Shown: one piece after another, positions 35,601 to 49,208 of the stretch | How positions within the stretch are numbered: position 1 is the stretch's first letter | Layout: each line of letters begins with the position of its first letter | NCBI RefSeq assembly: GCF_910594005.1 | Contig: NC_057845.1 | Span: forward strand, 868,001-932,000 | DNA: 64,000 nucleotides | Source: Cervus elaphus | Taxonomy: Eukaryota > Chordata > Mammalia > Artiodactyla > Cervidae | Reading direction: 5' to 3' | Notes under the pieces: generated by a model | Databases searched by the model: none | Seen by the model: the letters and a program-made list of their open reading frames with translations, nothing else | What the model was told of the DNA's origin: nothing | Made by a program: the position numbers and the translations under genes

Positions 35601-37760
35601 TGCTGAGACGGGAGACCAAGGGTCCCTTTCCACGTGCCACAGGAATCCTGGGACTCCTATCAAGTTTCACGAGGAGTCAGGCATCGTCTGCTTTGGGGTC
35701 ACTGATCTCCGTGTACCTCTGGTGTTTTCAAAGGATGTGAGGCCTCCGGTCGCGATGAGGTGGGGAACTAGGTCTTTTTCTGTGGTCTCCACAGGGGATT
35801 CAGACATCCTTTCGTCTTGGGAGATGCAAGACGAGCCTGCATTCAAGTCACTGCAGTGATATCCGGCCTTATTTCGAGTCAGGGCATCCCGTTGTCCATT
35901 CGACTAGAGCCTGCAAACTCAGGGTCCCTCTCACATACCTAGAGCTGAGAGAAGCCTCCTCTTGAGGTGCTTGTGGTAAGGTGGTATTCCCCTGGAGTCG
36001 AAGCCAGGGACTAACCCCTCATCTCGAGTTGATTTTTGGTCCACGGAGCTCTTTCGTGTTGCTACAGTGACCTCAGGATCCCTCTAGCCTTGAAACAGTG
36101 TTCTTGGGGTTTCTCTGGAGTGCCATCAAGGAAATCAAGGCTCCTTCCATGTGTGATGTGCAACACGGAATTGCTCTGCACGCAGTGCAGGGGAATCGGG
36201 CCTCAGCTCGCGGCGAGGTGGCAGTCTCATGGTTTTTCTCGAGTTGCGGCGGGAACCTGGAGTATATTCTCGAGTTACGACGGGGATGGCCCTTCCACAC
36301 ACGTGTTTCTTCAGTGACCTCAGGACTCCTGCCTAGTTGCGAGGGACAACTCGGGATTCTCCTCGAGGCTTGGCAGGGCAATTGGGATGCCTCTCCAGCT
36401 GAGGCGGGAGACCAAGGGTCCCTTTCCACGTGCCACAGGAATCCTGGGACTCCTATCAAGTTTGAGGAGGAGTCAGGCATCGTCTCCTTTGGTGGCACGG
36501 ATCTCTGCGTACCTCTGGAGTTATCAAAGGATGTGAGGCCTCCGGTCGCGATGAGGTGGGGAACTAGGTCTTTCTCTGTGGTCTCCACAGGGGATTCAAA
36601 CATCCTTTCGTCTTGGGAGATGCAAGACGAGCCTGCATTCAAGTCACTGCAGGGATATCCGGCCTTATTTCGAGTCAGGGCATAGCGGTGTCCATACCAC
36701 TTGAGGCTGCAAACTCAGGGTCCCTCTAAACTACCTAGAGCTGAGAGAAGCCTCCTCTTGAGGTGCTTGTGGTAAGGTGGTATTGCTCTGGAGTCGAAGC
36801 CAGGGACTAACCCCACATCTCGAGTTGATTTCTGGTCCACGGAGCTCTTTGGTGTTGCTACAGTGACCTTAGGATCCCTCTAGCCTTGAAACAGTGCTTT
36901 TGGGGTTTCTCTGGAGTGCCATCAAGGAAATCAAGGCTCCTTTCATGTGTAATGTGCAACACGGAATTGCTCTGCATGCAGTGCAGGGTATCGGGCCTGA
37001 TTTTGCGGCGAGGGGGAAGTCTCATGGTTTTTCTCGAGTTGAGGTGGGAACCTGGGGTATATTCTCGAGTTACGACGGGGATGGCCCTTCCACCCACGAG
37101 TTTCTTCAGCGACGTCAGGACTCCTGCCTAGTTGCCAGGGACAACTCGGGATTCTCCTCAAGGCTTGGCAGGGCAATTGGGACGCCTCTCCAGCTGAGGC
37201 GGGAGACCAAGGGTCCCTTTCCACGTGCCACAGGAATCCTGGGACTCCTATCAAGTTTCACGAGGAGTCAGGCATCGTCCCCTTTGGAGGCACTGATCTC
37301 CGCGTACCTCTGGAGTTTTCAAAGGATGTGAGGCCTCCGGTCGCGATGAGATGGGGAACTTGGTCTTTCTCTGTGGTCTCCACAGGGGATTCAGACATCC
37401 TTTCGTCTTGGGAGATGCAAGACGAGCCTGCATTCAAGTCACTGCAGGGATATCCGGCCTTATTTCGCGTCAGGGCATCCCGTTGTCCATTCGACTAGAG
37501 GCTGCAAATTCAGGGTCCCTCTCACATACCTAGAGCTGAGAGAAGCCTCCTCTTGAGGTGCTTGTGGTAAGGTGGTATTCCTCTGGAGTCGAAGACAGGG
37601 ACTAACCTCTCATCTCGAGTTGATTCTTGGTCCACGGAGCTCTTTTGTGTTGCTACAGTGACATCAGAATCCCTCTAGCCTTAAAACAGTGTTCTTGGGG
37701 TTTCTCTGGAGTGCCATCAAGGAAATCAAGGCTCCTTCCATGTGTGATGTGCAACACGGA

Positions 37761-37787
37761 ATTGCTCTGCACACGGTGCAGAGCAAT
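37761..37787. repeat. Perfect inverted repeat, 12-bp arms, third copy
   Basis: Same 27-bp structure, in the monomer starting at 37627, exactly 27845 bp after the second copy. It was carried there by the 35-mer duplication. Confidence 0.95.
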
Positions 37788-40700
37788 CGGAGCTCATCTC
37801 GCGGCGAAGGGGAAGTCTCATGGTTTTTCTCGAGTTTCGGCGGGAACCTGGGGTATATTCTCGAGATACGACGGGGATAGCCCTTTCACACACGTGTTTG
37901 TTCTGCGACGTCAGGACTCCTGCCTAGTTGCGAGGGACAACTCGGGATTCTCCTCGAGGCTTGGCAGGGCAATTGGGACGCCTCTCCAGCTAAGGCGGGA
38001 GACCAAGGGTCCCTTTCCACGTGCCACAGGAATCCTGGGACTCCTATCAAGTTTCACGAGGAGTCAGGCATCGTCTCCTTTGGAGGCACTGATCTCCGCG
38101 TACCTCTGGAGTTTTCAAAGGATGTGAGGCCTCCGGTCGCGATGAGGTGGGGAACTAGGTCTTTCTCTGTGGTCTCCACAGGAGATTCAGACATTCTTTC
38201 GTCTTGGGAGATGCAAGACGAGCCTGCATTCAAGTCACTGCAGGGATATCTGGCCTTATTTCGCGTCATGGCATCGCGGTGTCCATTCCACTTGAGGCCG
38301 CAAAATCAGGGTCCCTCTCACATACCTAGAGCTGAGAGAAGCCTCCTCTTGAGCTGCTTGTGATAAGGTGTTATTCCTCTGGAGTCGAAGCCAGGAGCTA
38401 ACCTCTCATCTCGAGTTGATTTTTGGTCCACGGAGCTCTTTCGTGTTGCTACAGTGACCTCAGGATCCCTCTAGCCTTGAAACAGTGTTCTTGAGGTTTC
38501 TCTGGAGTGCCATCAAGGAAATCAAGGCTCCTTTCATGTTTGATGTGCAACGCGGAATTTCTCTGCATGCAGTGCAGGAGAATCGAGCCTCATCTCGCGG
38601 CGAGTGGGAAGTCTCATGGTTTTTCTCGAGTTGCGGCGGGAACCTGGGGTATATTCTCGAGTTATGACGGGGATGGCCCTTCCACCCACGTGTTTCTTCA
38701 GCGACGTCAGGACTCCTGCCTAGTTGCGAGGGACAACTCTGGATTCTCCTCGAGGCTTGGCAGGGCAATTGGGATGCCTCTCCAGCTGAGGCGGGAGACC
38801 AAGGGTCCCTTTCCACATGCCACAGGAATCCTGGGACTCCTATCAAGTTTCACGAGGAGTCAGGCATCGTCTCCTTTGGTGGCACTGATCTCCACGTACC
38901 TCTGGAGTTTTCAAAGGATGTGAGGCCTACGGTCGCGATGAGGTAGGGAACTAGGTCTTTCTCTGTGGTCTCCACAGGGGATTCAGACATCCTTTCGTCT
39001 TGGGAGATGCAGGACGAGCCTGCATTCAAGTCACTGCAGGGATATTCGGCCTTATTTCGAGTCAGGGCATCCCGTTGTCCATTCGACTAGAGGCTGCAAA
39101 CTCAGGGTCCCTCTCACATACCTAGAGCTGAGAGAAGCCTCCTCTTGAGGTGCTTGTGGTAAGGTGGTATTCCTCTGGAGTCGAAGCCAGGGACTAACCC
39201 CTCATCTCGAGTTGATTTTTGGTCCGCGGAGCTCTTTCGTGTTGCTACAGTGACCTCAGGATCCCTCTAGCCTTGAAACAGTGTTCTTGAGGTTTCTCTG
39301 GAGTGCCATCAAGGAAATCAAAGCTCCTTTCATGCGTGATGTGCAACACGGAATTGCTCTGCATGCAGTGCAGGGGAATCGGGCTTCATCTCGCGGCGAG
39401 GGGAAGTCTCATGGTTTTTCTCGAGTTGCGGCGGGAACCTGGGGTACATTCTCGAGTTACGACGGGGATGGCCCTTCCACCCACGAGTTTCATCAGCGAC
39501 GTCAGGACTCCTGCCTAGTTGCGAGGGACAACTCGGGATTCTCCTCGAGGCTTGGCAGGTCAATTGGGACGCCTCTCCAGCTGAGGCGGGAGACCAAGGG
39601 TCCCTTTCCACGTGCCACAGGAATCCTGGGACTCCTATCAAGTTTCACGAGGAGTCAGGCATCGTCCCTTTTGGAGGCACTGAACTCCGCGTACCTCTGG
39701 AGTTTTCAAAGGATTTGAGGCTTCCGGTCGCGATGAGGTGGGGAACTAGGTCTTTCTCTGTGGTCTCCACAGGGGATTCAGACATCCTTTCATCTTGAGA
39801 GATGCAAGACGAGCTGGCATTCAAGTCACTGCAGAGATATCTGGCCTTATTTCGAGTCAGGGCATCGCGGTGTCCATTCCATTTGAGGCCGCAAACTCAG
39901 GGTCCCTCTCCCATACCTAGAGATGAGAGAAGCCTCCTCTTGAGGTGCTTGTGGTAAGGTGGTATTCCTCTGCAGTCGAATCCAGGGACTAACCTCTCAT
40001 CTCGAGTTGATTTTTGGTCCACGGAACTCTTTCGTGTTGCTACAGTGACCTCCGGATCCCTCGAGACTGGAAACAGTGTTATTGGGGTTTCTCTGGAGTG
40101 CCATCAAGGAAATCAAGGCTCCTTTCATGTGTGATGTGCAACACGGAATTGCTCTGCACGCAGTGCAGGGGAATCGGGCCTCATCTCGCGGCGAGGGGGA
40201 CGTCTCATGGTTTTTCTCGAGTTGCGGTGGGAACCTCGGGTATATTCTCGAGTTACGACGGGGATGGCCCTTCCACCCACGTGTTTGTTCAGCGACGTCA
40301 GGACTCCTGCCTAGTTGTGAGGGACAACTCGGGATTCTCCTCGAGGCTTGGCAGGGCAATTGGGACGCCTCTCCAGCTGAGGCGGGAGAACAAGTGTCCC
40401 TTTCCACGTGCCACAGGAATCCTGGGACTCCTATCAAGTTTCACGAGGAGTCAGGCATCGTCTCCTTTGGAAGCACTTATCTCCGTGTACCTCTGGAGTT
40501 TTCAAAGGATGTGAGGCCTCCGGTCGCGATGAGGTGGGGATCTAGGTCTTTCTCTGTGGTCTCCACAGGGGATTCAGACATCCTTTCGTCTTGGGAGATG
40601 CAAGACGAGCCTGCATTCAAGTCACTGCAGGGATATCCGGCCTTATTTCGCGTCAGGGCATCCCGTTGTCCATTCGACTAGAGGCTGCAAATTCAGGGTC

Positions 40701-43700
40701 CCTCTCACATACCTAGAGCTGAGAGAAGCCTCCTCTTGAGGTGCTTGTGGTAAGGTGGTATTCCTCTGGAGTCGAAGACAGGGACTAACCTCTCATCTCG
40801 AGTTGATTCTTGGTCCACGGAGCTCTTTTGTGTTGCTACAGTGACCTCAGAATCCCTCTAGCCTTAAAACAGTGTTCTTGGGGTTTCTCTGGAGTGCCAT
40901 CAAGGAAATCAAGACTCCATTCATGTGTGATGTGCAACACGGAATTGCTCTGCACGCAGTGCAGGGGAATCGGGCCTCATCTAGCGACGAGGGGGAAGTG
41001 TCATGGTTTTACTTGAGTTGCGGCGGGAACCTGGGGTATATTCTCGGGTTACGACGGGGATGGCCCTTCCACCCACGTATTTGTTCAGCGACGTCAGGAT
41101 TCCTGCCTAGTTGCGAGGGAGAACTCGGGAATCTCCTCGAGGCTTGGCAGGGCAATTGGGATGCCTCTCCAAGTGAGGCGGGAGAACAAGTGTCCCTTTC
41201 CACGTGCCACAGGAATCCTGGGACTCCTATCAAGTTTCACGAAGAGTCAGGCATCGTCTGCTTTGGAGGCACTGATCTCCGCGTACCTCTGGAGTTTTCA
41301 AAGGATGTGAGGCCTCCGGTCGCGATGAGGTGGGGAACTAGGTCTTTCTCTGTGGTCTCCACAGGGGATTCAGACATCCTTTCATCTTGGGAGATGCAAT
41401 ACGAGCCAGCATTCAAGTCACTGCAGGGATATCCGGCCTTATTTCGAGTCAGGGCATCGCGGTGTCCATTCCACTTGAGGCCGCAAACTCAGTGTCCCTC
41501 TCACATACCTAGAGCTGTGAGAAGCCTCCTCTTGAGGTGCTTGTGGTAAGGTGGTATTCCCCTGGAGTCGAAGCCAGGGACTAACCTCTCATGTCGAGTT
41601 GATTTTTGGTCCACGGAGCTCTTTCATGTTCCTACAGTGACCTCAGGATCCCTCTAGCCTTGAAACAGTGTTCTTTGGGTTTCTCTGGAGTGTCATCAAG
41701 GAAATCAAGGCTCCTTTCATGTGTGATGTGCAACACGGAATTGCTCTGCACGCAGTGCAGGGGAATCGGGCCTCATCTCGTGGCGAGTGGGAAGTCTCAT
41801 GGTTTTTCTCGAGTTGCGGCGGGAGCCTGGGGTATATTCTCGAGTTACGACGGGGATGGCCCTTCCACGAACGTGTTTGTTTAGCGACGTCAGGACTCCT
41901 GCGTAGTTGCGAGGGACAACTCGGGATTCTCCTCGAGGCTTGGCAGGGGAATTGGGACGCCTCTCCAGCTGAGGCGGGAGACCAATAGTCCCTTTCCACG
42001 TGCGACAGGAATCCTGGGACTCCTATCAAGTTTCACGAGGAGTCAGGCATCGTCTCCTTTGGAGGCACTGATCTCCGCGTACCTCTGGAGTTTTCAAAGG
42101 ATGTGAGGCCTCCGGTCGCGATGAGGTGGGGAACTAGGTCTTTCTCTGTGGTCTCCACAGGGGATTCAGACATCCTTTCGCCTTGGGAGATGCAAGACGA
42201 GCCTGCATTCAAGTCACTGCAGGGATATCCGGCCTTATTTCCAGTCAGGGCATCGCGGTGTCCATTCCACTTGAGGCCGCAAACTCAGGGTCCCTCTCAC
42301 ATACCTAGAGCTGAGAGAAGCCTCCTCTTGAGGTGCTTGTGGTAAGGTGGTAAACCTCTGGAGTCGAAGCCAGGGACTAACCTCTCATCTCGAGTTGATT
42401 TTTGGTCCACGGAGCTCTTTTGTGTTGCTACAGTGACCTCAGGATCCCTCTAGCCTTGAAACAGTGTTCTTGGGGTTTCTCTGGAGTGCCATCAAGGTAA
42501 CCAAGGCTCCTTTCATGTGTGATGTGCAACACGGAATTGCTCTCTACGCAGTGAAGGGGAATCGGGCCTCATCTCGCGGCGAGGGGGAAGTCTCATGGTT
42601 TTTCTCGAGTTGCGGCGGGAACCTTGGGTATATTCTCGAGTTACGACGGGGATGGCCCTTCCACACACGTGTTTGTTCAGCGACGTCAGGACTCCTGCCT
42701 AGTTGCGAGGGACAACTCGGGATTCTCCTCGAGGCTTGGCAGGGCAATTGGGACGCCTCTCCAGCTGAGGCGGGGGACCAAGGGGCCCTTTCCACGTGCC
42801 ACAGGAATCCTGGGACTCCTATCAAGTTTCACGAGGAGTCAGGCATCGTCTCCTTTGGAGGCACTGATCTCCGCATACCTCTGGAGTTTTCAAAGGATGT
42901 GAGGCCTATGGTCGCGATGAGGTGGGGAACTAGGTCTTTCTCTGTGGTCTCCACAGGGGATTCAGACATCCTTTCATCTTGGGAGATGCAAGACGAGCCT
43001 GCATTCAAGTCACTGCAGGGATGTCCGGCCTTCTTTCGAGTCAGGGCATCGCGGTGTCCATTCCACTTGAGGCCGCAAACTCAGGGTCCGTCTCACATAC
43101 CTAGAGCTGAGAGAAGCCTCCTCTTGAAGTGCTTGTGGTAAGGTGGTTTCCTCTGGAGTAGAAGCCAGGGACTAACCTCTCATCTCGAGTTGATTTTTGG
43201 TCCACGGAGCTCTTTCGTGTTGCTACAGTAACCTCAGGATCCCTCTGGCCTTGAAACAGTGTTCCTGGGGTTTCACTGGAGTGCCATCAAGGAAATCAAG
43301 GCGCCTTTCATGTGTGATGTGCAACACGGAATTGCTATTCATGCAGTGCAGGGGAATCGGGCCTCATCTCACGGCGAGGGGGAAGTCTCATGGTTTTTCT
43401 CGAGTTGCGGCGGGAACCTGGGGTATATTCTCGAGTTACGACGGGGATGGCCCTTCCAACCACGTGTTTCTTCAGCGACGTCAAGACTCCTGCCTAGTTG
43501 CGACGGACAACTCGGGATTCTCCTTGAGTCTTGGCAGGGAAATTGGGACGCCTCTCCAGCTGAGGCGGGAGACCAAGGGTCCCTTTCCACGTGCCACAGG
43601 AATCCTGGGACTCCTATCAAGTTTCACGAGGAGTCAGGCATCGTCTCCTTTGGAGGCACTGATCTCCGCGTACCTCTGGAGTTTTCAAAGGATGTGAGGC

Positions 43701-46700
43701 CTCCGGTCGCCATGAGGTGGGGAACTAGGTCTTTCTCTGTAGTCTCCACAGGGGATTCAGACATCCTTTAATCTTGGGAGATGAAAGACGAGCCAGCATT
43801 CAAGTCACTGCAGGGATATCCGGCCTTATTTCGCGTCAGGGCATCGCGGTGTCCATTCCACTTGAGGCCGCAAAATCAGGGTCCCTCTCACATACCTAGA
43901 GCTGAGAGAAGCCTCCTCTTGAGGTGCTTGTGGTAAGCTGGTATTCCTCTGGAGTCGAAGCCAGGGACTAACCTCTCATCTCGAGTTGATTTTTGGTCCA
44001 CGGAGCTCTTTCGTGTTGCTACAGTGACCTCAGAATCCCTCTAGCCTTGAAACAGTGTTCTTGGGGTTTCTCTGGAGTGCCATCAAGGAAATCAAGGCTC
44101 CTCTCATGTGTGATGTGCAAGACGGAATTGCTCTGCACGCAGTGCAGGGGAATCGGGCCTCATCTCGCGGCGAGGGGGAAGTCTCATGGTTTTTCTCGAG
44201 TTGCGGCGGGAACCTGGGGTATATTCTCGAGTTACGACGGGGATGGCCCTTCCACCCACGTGTTTGTTCAGCGACGTCAGGACTCCTGCCTAGTTGCGAG
44301 GGACAACTCGGGATTCTCCTCGAGGCTTGGCAGGGCAATTGGGACGCCTCTCCAGCTGAGGCAGGAGACCAAGGGTCCCTTTCCACGTGCCACACGAATC
44401 CTGGGACTCCTATCAAGTTTCACAAGGAGTCAGGCATCGTCTCATTTGGAGGCACTGATCTGCGCATACCTCTCGAGTTTTCAAAGGATATGAGGCCTCC
44501 GGTCGCCATGAGGTGGGGAACTAAGTCGTTCTCTGTGGTCTCCACAGGGGATTCGGATATCCTTTCATCTTGGGAGATGCAAGACGAGCCTGCATTCAAG
44601 TCACTGCAGGGATATCCGGCCTTATTTCAAGTCAGGGCATCGCGGTGTCCATTCCACTTGAGGCCGTAAAATCAGGGTCCCTCTCACATACCTAGAGCTG
44701 AGAGAAACCTCCTCTTGAGGTGCTTGTGGTAAGGTGGTATTCCTCTGGAGTCGAAGCCAGGGACTAACCTCTCATCTCGAGTTGATTTTTGGTCCACGGA
44801 GCTCTTTTGTGTTGCTACAGTGACCTCAGGATCCCTCTAGCCTTGAAACAGTGTTCTTGGGGTTTCTCTGGGGTGCCATCAAGGTAATCAAGGCTCCTTT
44901 CATGTGTGATGTGCAACACGGAATTGCTCTCTACGCAGTGAAGGGGAATCGGGTCTCATCTCGTGGCGAGGGGGAAGTCTCATGGTTTTTCTCGAGTTGC
45001 GGCGGGAACCTGGGCTATATTCTCGAGTTACGACGGGGATGGCCCTTCCACCCACGTGTTTGTTCAGCGACGTCAGGACTCCTGCCTAGTTGCGAGGGAC
45101 AACTCGGGATTCTCCTCGAGGCTTGCCAGGGCAATTGGGACGCCTCTCCAGCTGAGGCAGGAGACCAAGGGTCCCTTTCCACGTGCCACAGGAATCCTGG
45201 GACTCCTGTAAAGTTTCACGAGGAGTCAGGCATCGTCTCATTTGGAGGCACTGATCTCCGCGTACCTCTGGAGTTTTCAAAGGATGTGAGGCCTCCGATC
45301 GCGATGAGGTGGGGAACTAGGTCTTTTTCTCTGGTCTCCACAGGGGATTCGGACATCCTTTCATCTTGGGAGATGCAAGACGAGCCTGCATTCAAGTCAC
45401 TGCAGGGACATCCGGCGTTATTTCAAGTCAGGGCATCGCGGTGTCCATTCCACTTGAGGCCGCAAACTCAGGGTCCCTCTCACATACCTAGAGCTGAGAG
45501 AAGCCTCCTCTTGAGGTGCTTGTGGTAAGGTGGTATTCCTCTGAAGTCGAAGCCAGGGACTAACCTCTCATCTCGAGTTGATTTTTGGTCCACGGAGCTC
45601 TTTCGTGTTGCTACAGTGACCTCAGGATGCCTCTAGCCTTGAAACAGTGTTCTTGGGGTTTCTCTGGAGTGCCATCAAGGAAATCAAGGCTCCTTTCATG
45701 TGTGATGTGCAAGACGGAATTGCTCTGCGCGCAGTGCAGGGGAATCGGGCCTCATCTCGCGGCGAGGGGGAAGTCTCATGGTTTTTCTCGAGTTGCGGCG
45801 GGAACCTGGGGTATATTCTCGAGTTACGACGGGGATAGCCCTTCCACCCACGTGTTTGTTCAGCGACGTCAGGACTCCTGCCTAGTTGCGAGGGACAACT
45901 CGGGATTCTCCTCGAGGCTTGGCAGGGCAATTGGGACGCCTCTCCAGCTGAGGCAGGAGACCAAGGGTCTCTATCCACGTGCCACAGGAATCCTGGGACT
46001 CCTATCAAGTTTCATGAGGAGTCAGGCATCGTCTCCTTTGGAGGCACTGATCTCCGCCTACCTCTGGAGTTTTCAAAGGATGTGAGGCCTCCGTTCGCCA
46101 TGAGGTGGGGAACTAGGTCTTTCTTGGTGGTCTCCACAGGGGATTCAGACATCCTTTCATCTTGGGAGATGCAAGACGAGCCTGCATTCAAGTCACTGCA
46201 GGGATATCCGGCCTTATTTCGTGTCAGGTCATCGAAGTGTCCATTCCACTTGAGGCCGCAAAATCAGGGTCCCTCTCACATACCTAGAGCTGAGAGAAGC
46301 CTCCTCTTGAGGTGCTTGTGGTAAGGTGGTATTCCTCTGAGTCGAAGCCAGGGACTAACCTCTCATCTCGAGTTGATTTTTGGTCCACCGAGCTCTTTCG
46401 TGTTGCTACAGTGACCTCAGGATCCCTCTAGCCTTGAAACATTGTTCTTGGGGTTTCTCTGGAGTGCCATCAAGGAAATCAAGGCTCCTTTCATGTGTGA
46501 TGTGCAACACGGAATTTTTCTGCACGCAGTGCACGGGAATCGGGCCTCATCTCGCGGCGAGGGGGAAGTCTCATGGTTTTTCTCGAGTTGCGGCGGGAAC
46601 CTGGGGTATATTCTCGAGTTACGACGGGGATGGCCCTTCCACCCACGTGTTTCTTCAGCGACGTCAAGACTCCTGCCTAGTTGCGAGGGACAACTCGGGA

Positions 46701-46820
46701 TTCTCCTTGAGGCTTGGCAGGGCAATTGGGACGCCTCTCGAGCTGAGGCGGGAGACCAAGGGTCCCTTTCCACGTGCCACAGGAATCCTGGGACTCCTAT
46801 AAAGTTTCACGAGGAGTCAG

Positions 46821-49208
46821 ACATCGTCTCATTTGGAGGCACTGATCTCCGCGTACCTCTTGAGTTTTCAAAGGATGTGAGGCCTCCGGTCGCGATGAGG
46901 TAGGGAACTAGGTCTTTCTCTGTGGTCTCCACAGGGGATTCGGACATCCTTTCATCTTGGGAGATGCAAGACGAGCCTGCATTCAAGTCACTGCAGGGAT
47001 ATCCGGCGTTATTTCGAGTCAGGGCATCGCAGTGTCCATTCCACTTGAGGCCGCAAACTCAGGGTCCCTCTCACATACCTAGAGCTGAGAGAAGCCTCCT
47101 CTTGAGGTGCTTGTGGTAAGGTGGTATTCCTCTGGAGTCGAAGCCAGGGACTAACCTCTCATCTCGAGTTGATTTTTGGTCCACGGAGCTCTTTTGAGTT
47201 GCTACAGTGACCTCAGGATGCCTCTAGCCTTGAAACAGTGTTCTTGGGGTTTCTCTGGAGTGCCATCAAGGAAATCAAGGCTCCTTTCATGTGAGATGTG
47301 CAACACGGAATTGCTCTGCACGCAGTGCAGGGGAATCGGGCCTCATCTCGTGGCGAGGGGGAAGTCTCATGGTTTTTCTCGAGTTGCGGCGGGAACCTGG
47401 GGTATATTCTCGAGTTACGACGGGGATGGCCCTTCCACCCACGTGTTTCTTCAGCGACGTCAGGACTCCTGCCTAGTTGCGAGGGACAACTCGGGATTCT
47501 TCTCGAGGCTTGCCAGGGCAATTGGGACGCCTCTCCAGCTGAGGCAGGAGACCAAGGGTCCCTTTCCACGTGCCACAGGAATCCTGGGACTCCTATCAAG
47601 TTTCTCGAGGAGTCAGCCATCGTCTCATTTGGAGGCACTGATCTCCGCGTACCTCTGGAGTTTTCAAAGGATGTGAGGCCTCCGATCGCCATGAGGTGGG
47701 GAACTAGGTCTTTTTCTGTGGTCTCCACAGGGGATTCGGACATCCTTTCATCTTGGGAGATGCAAGACGAGCCTGCATTCAAGTCACTGCAGGGATATCC
47801 GGCGTTATTTCAAGTCAGGGCATCGCGGTGTCCATTCCACTTGAGGCCGCAAAATCAAGGTCCCTCTCACATACCTAGAGCTGAGAGAAGCCTCCTCTTG
47901 AGGTGCTTATGGTAAGGTGGTATTCATCTGGAGTCGAAGCCAGGGACTAACCTCTCATCTCGAGTTGATTTTTGGTCCACGGAGCTCTTTCGTGTTGCTA
48001 CAGTGACCTCAGGATCCCTCTAGCCTTGAAACAGTGTTCTTGGGGTTTCTCTGGAGTGCCATCAAGGAAATCAAGGCTCCTTTCATGTGTGATGTGCAAC
48101 ACGGCATTGCTCTGCACGCAGTGCAGGGGAATCGGGCCTCATCTCGCGGCGAGGGGGAAGTCTCATGGTTTTTCTCGAGTTGCGGCGGGAACCTGGGGTA
48201 TATTCTCGAGTTACGACGGGGATGGCCCTTCCACCCACGTGTTTGTTCAGCGACGTCAGGACTCCTGCCTAGTTGCGAGGGACAACTCGGGATTCTCCTC
48301 GAGGCTTGCCAGGGCAATTGGGACGCCTGTCCAGCTGAGGCAGGAGACCAAGGGTCCCTTTCCACATGCCACAGGAATCCTGGGACTCCTATCAAGTTTC
48401 ACGAGGAGTCAGGCATCGTCTCATTTGGAGGCACTGATCTCCGTGTACCTCTGGAGTTTTCAAAGGATGTGAGGCCTCCGGTCGCCATGAGGTAGGGAAC
48501 TATGTCTTTCTCTGTGGTCTCCACAGGGGATTCGGAAATCCTTTCATCTTGGGAGATGCAAGACGAGCCTTCATTTAAGTCACTGCAGGGATATCCGCCG
48601 TTATTTCGAGTCAGGGCATCGCAGTGTCCATTCCACTTGAGGCCGCAAAATCAGGGTCACTCTCACATAACTAGAGCTGAGAGAAGCCTCCTCTTGAGTT
48701 GCTTGTGGTAAGGTACTATTCCTCTGGAGTCGAAGCCAGGGACTAACCTCTCATCCCGAGTTGATTTTTTGGCCACGGAGCTCTTTCGTGTTGCTACAGT
48801 GACCTCAGGATCCCTCGAGCCTTGAAACAGTGTTCTTGGGGTTTCTCTGGAGTGACATCAAGGAAATTAAGGCTCCTTTCATGTGTGATGTGCAACACGG
48901 AATTGCTCTGCACGCAGTGCAGGGGAATCGGGCCTCATCTCGCGGCGAGGGGGAAGTCTCATGGTTTTTCTCGAGTTGCGGCGGGAACCTGGGGTATATT
49001 CTCGAGTTACAACGTTGATGGCCCTTCCACCCACGTGTTTGTTCAGCAACGTCAGGACTCCTGCCTAGTTGCGAGGGACAACTCGGGATTCTCCTTGAGG
49101 CTTGGCAGGGCAATTGGGACGCCTCTCCAGCTGAGGCGGGAGACCAAGGGTCCCTTTCCACGTGCCACAGGAATCCTGGGACTCCTATCAAGTTTCACGA
49201 GGAGTCAG
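46821..49208 (+). repeat. Three-monomer duplication in HOR copy 2, unit 1 (2388 bp)
   Basis: This block corresponds to about 18976-21363 of copy 1 and is repeated directly as 49209-51596. Private variants are carried by both units, including the TTTTGAGTTGC variant at 47190 and 49578, AACTATGTC at 48496 and 50884, and ACAACGTTGATGG at 49009 and 51397. Copy 1 has this block only once, so the duplication happened after, or independently of, the 35-mer duplication. Confidence 0.93.

Larger units (their letters stand above)
8012..35856 (+). repeat. 35-monomer higher-order repeat, copy 1 (27845 bp)
   Basis: Every landmark and private variant from about 8012 onward recurs 27845 bp later, for example 8191/36036, 9782/37627, 15352/43197 and 20960/48805. 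This gives 35 monomers averaging 795.6 bp. I noticed only three base differences between the copies: 15896 G/43741 A, 25645 A/55878 G and 32390 G/62623 C. The phase of the unit is set by the junction at the start of copy 2, not by any functional boundary. Monomers inside the unit differ from one another far more than the two HOR copies differ, which is the definition of higher-order structure. Confidence 0.95.
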
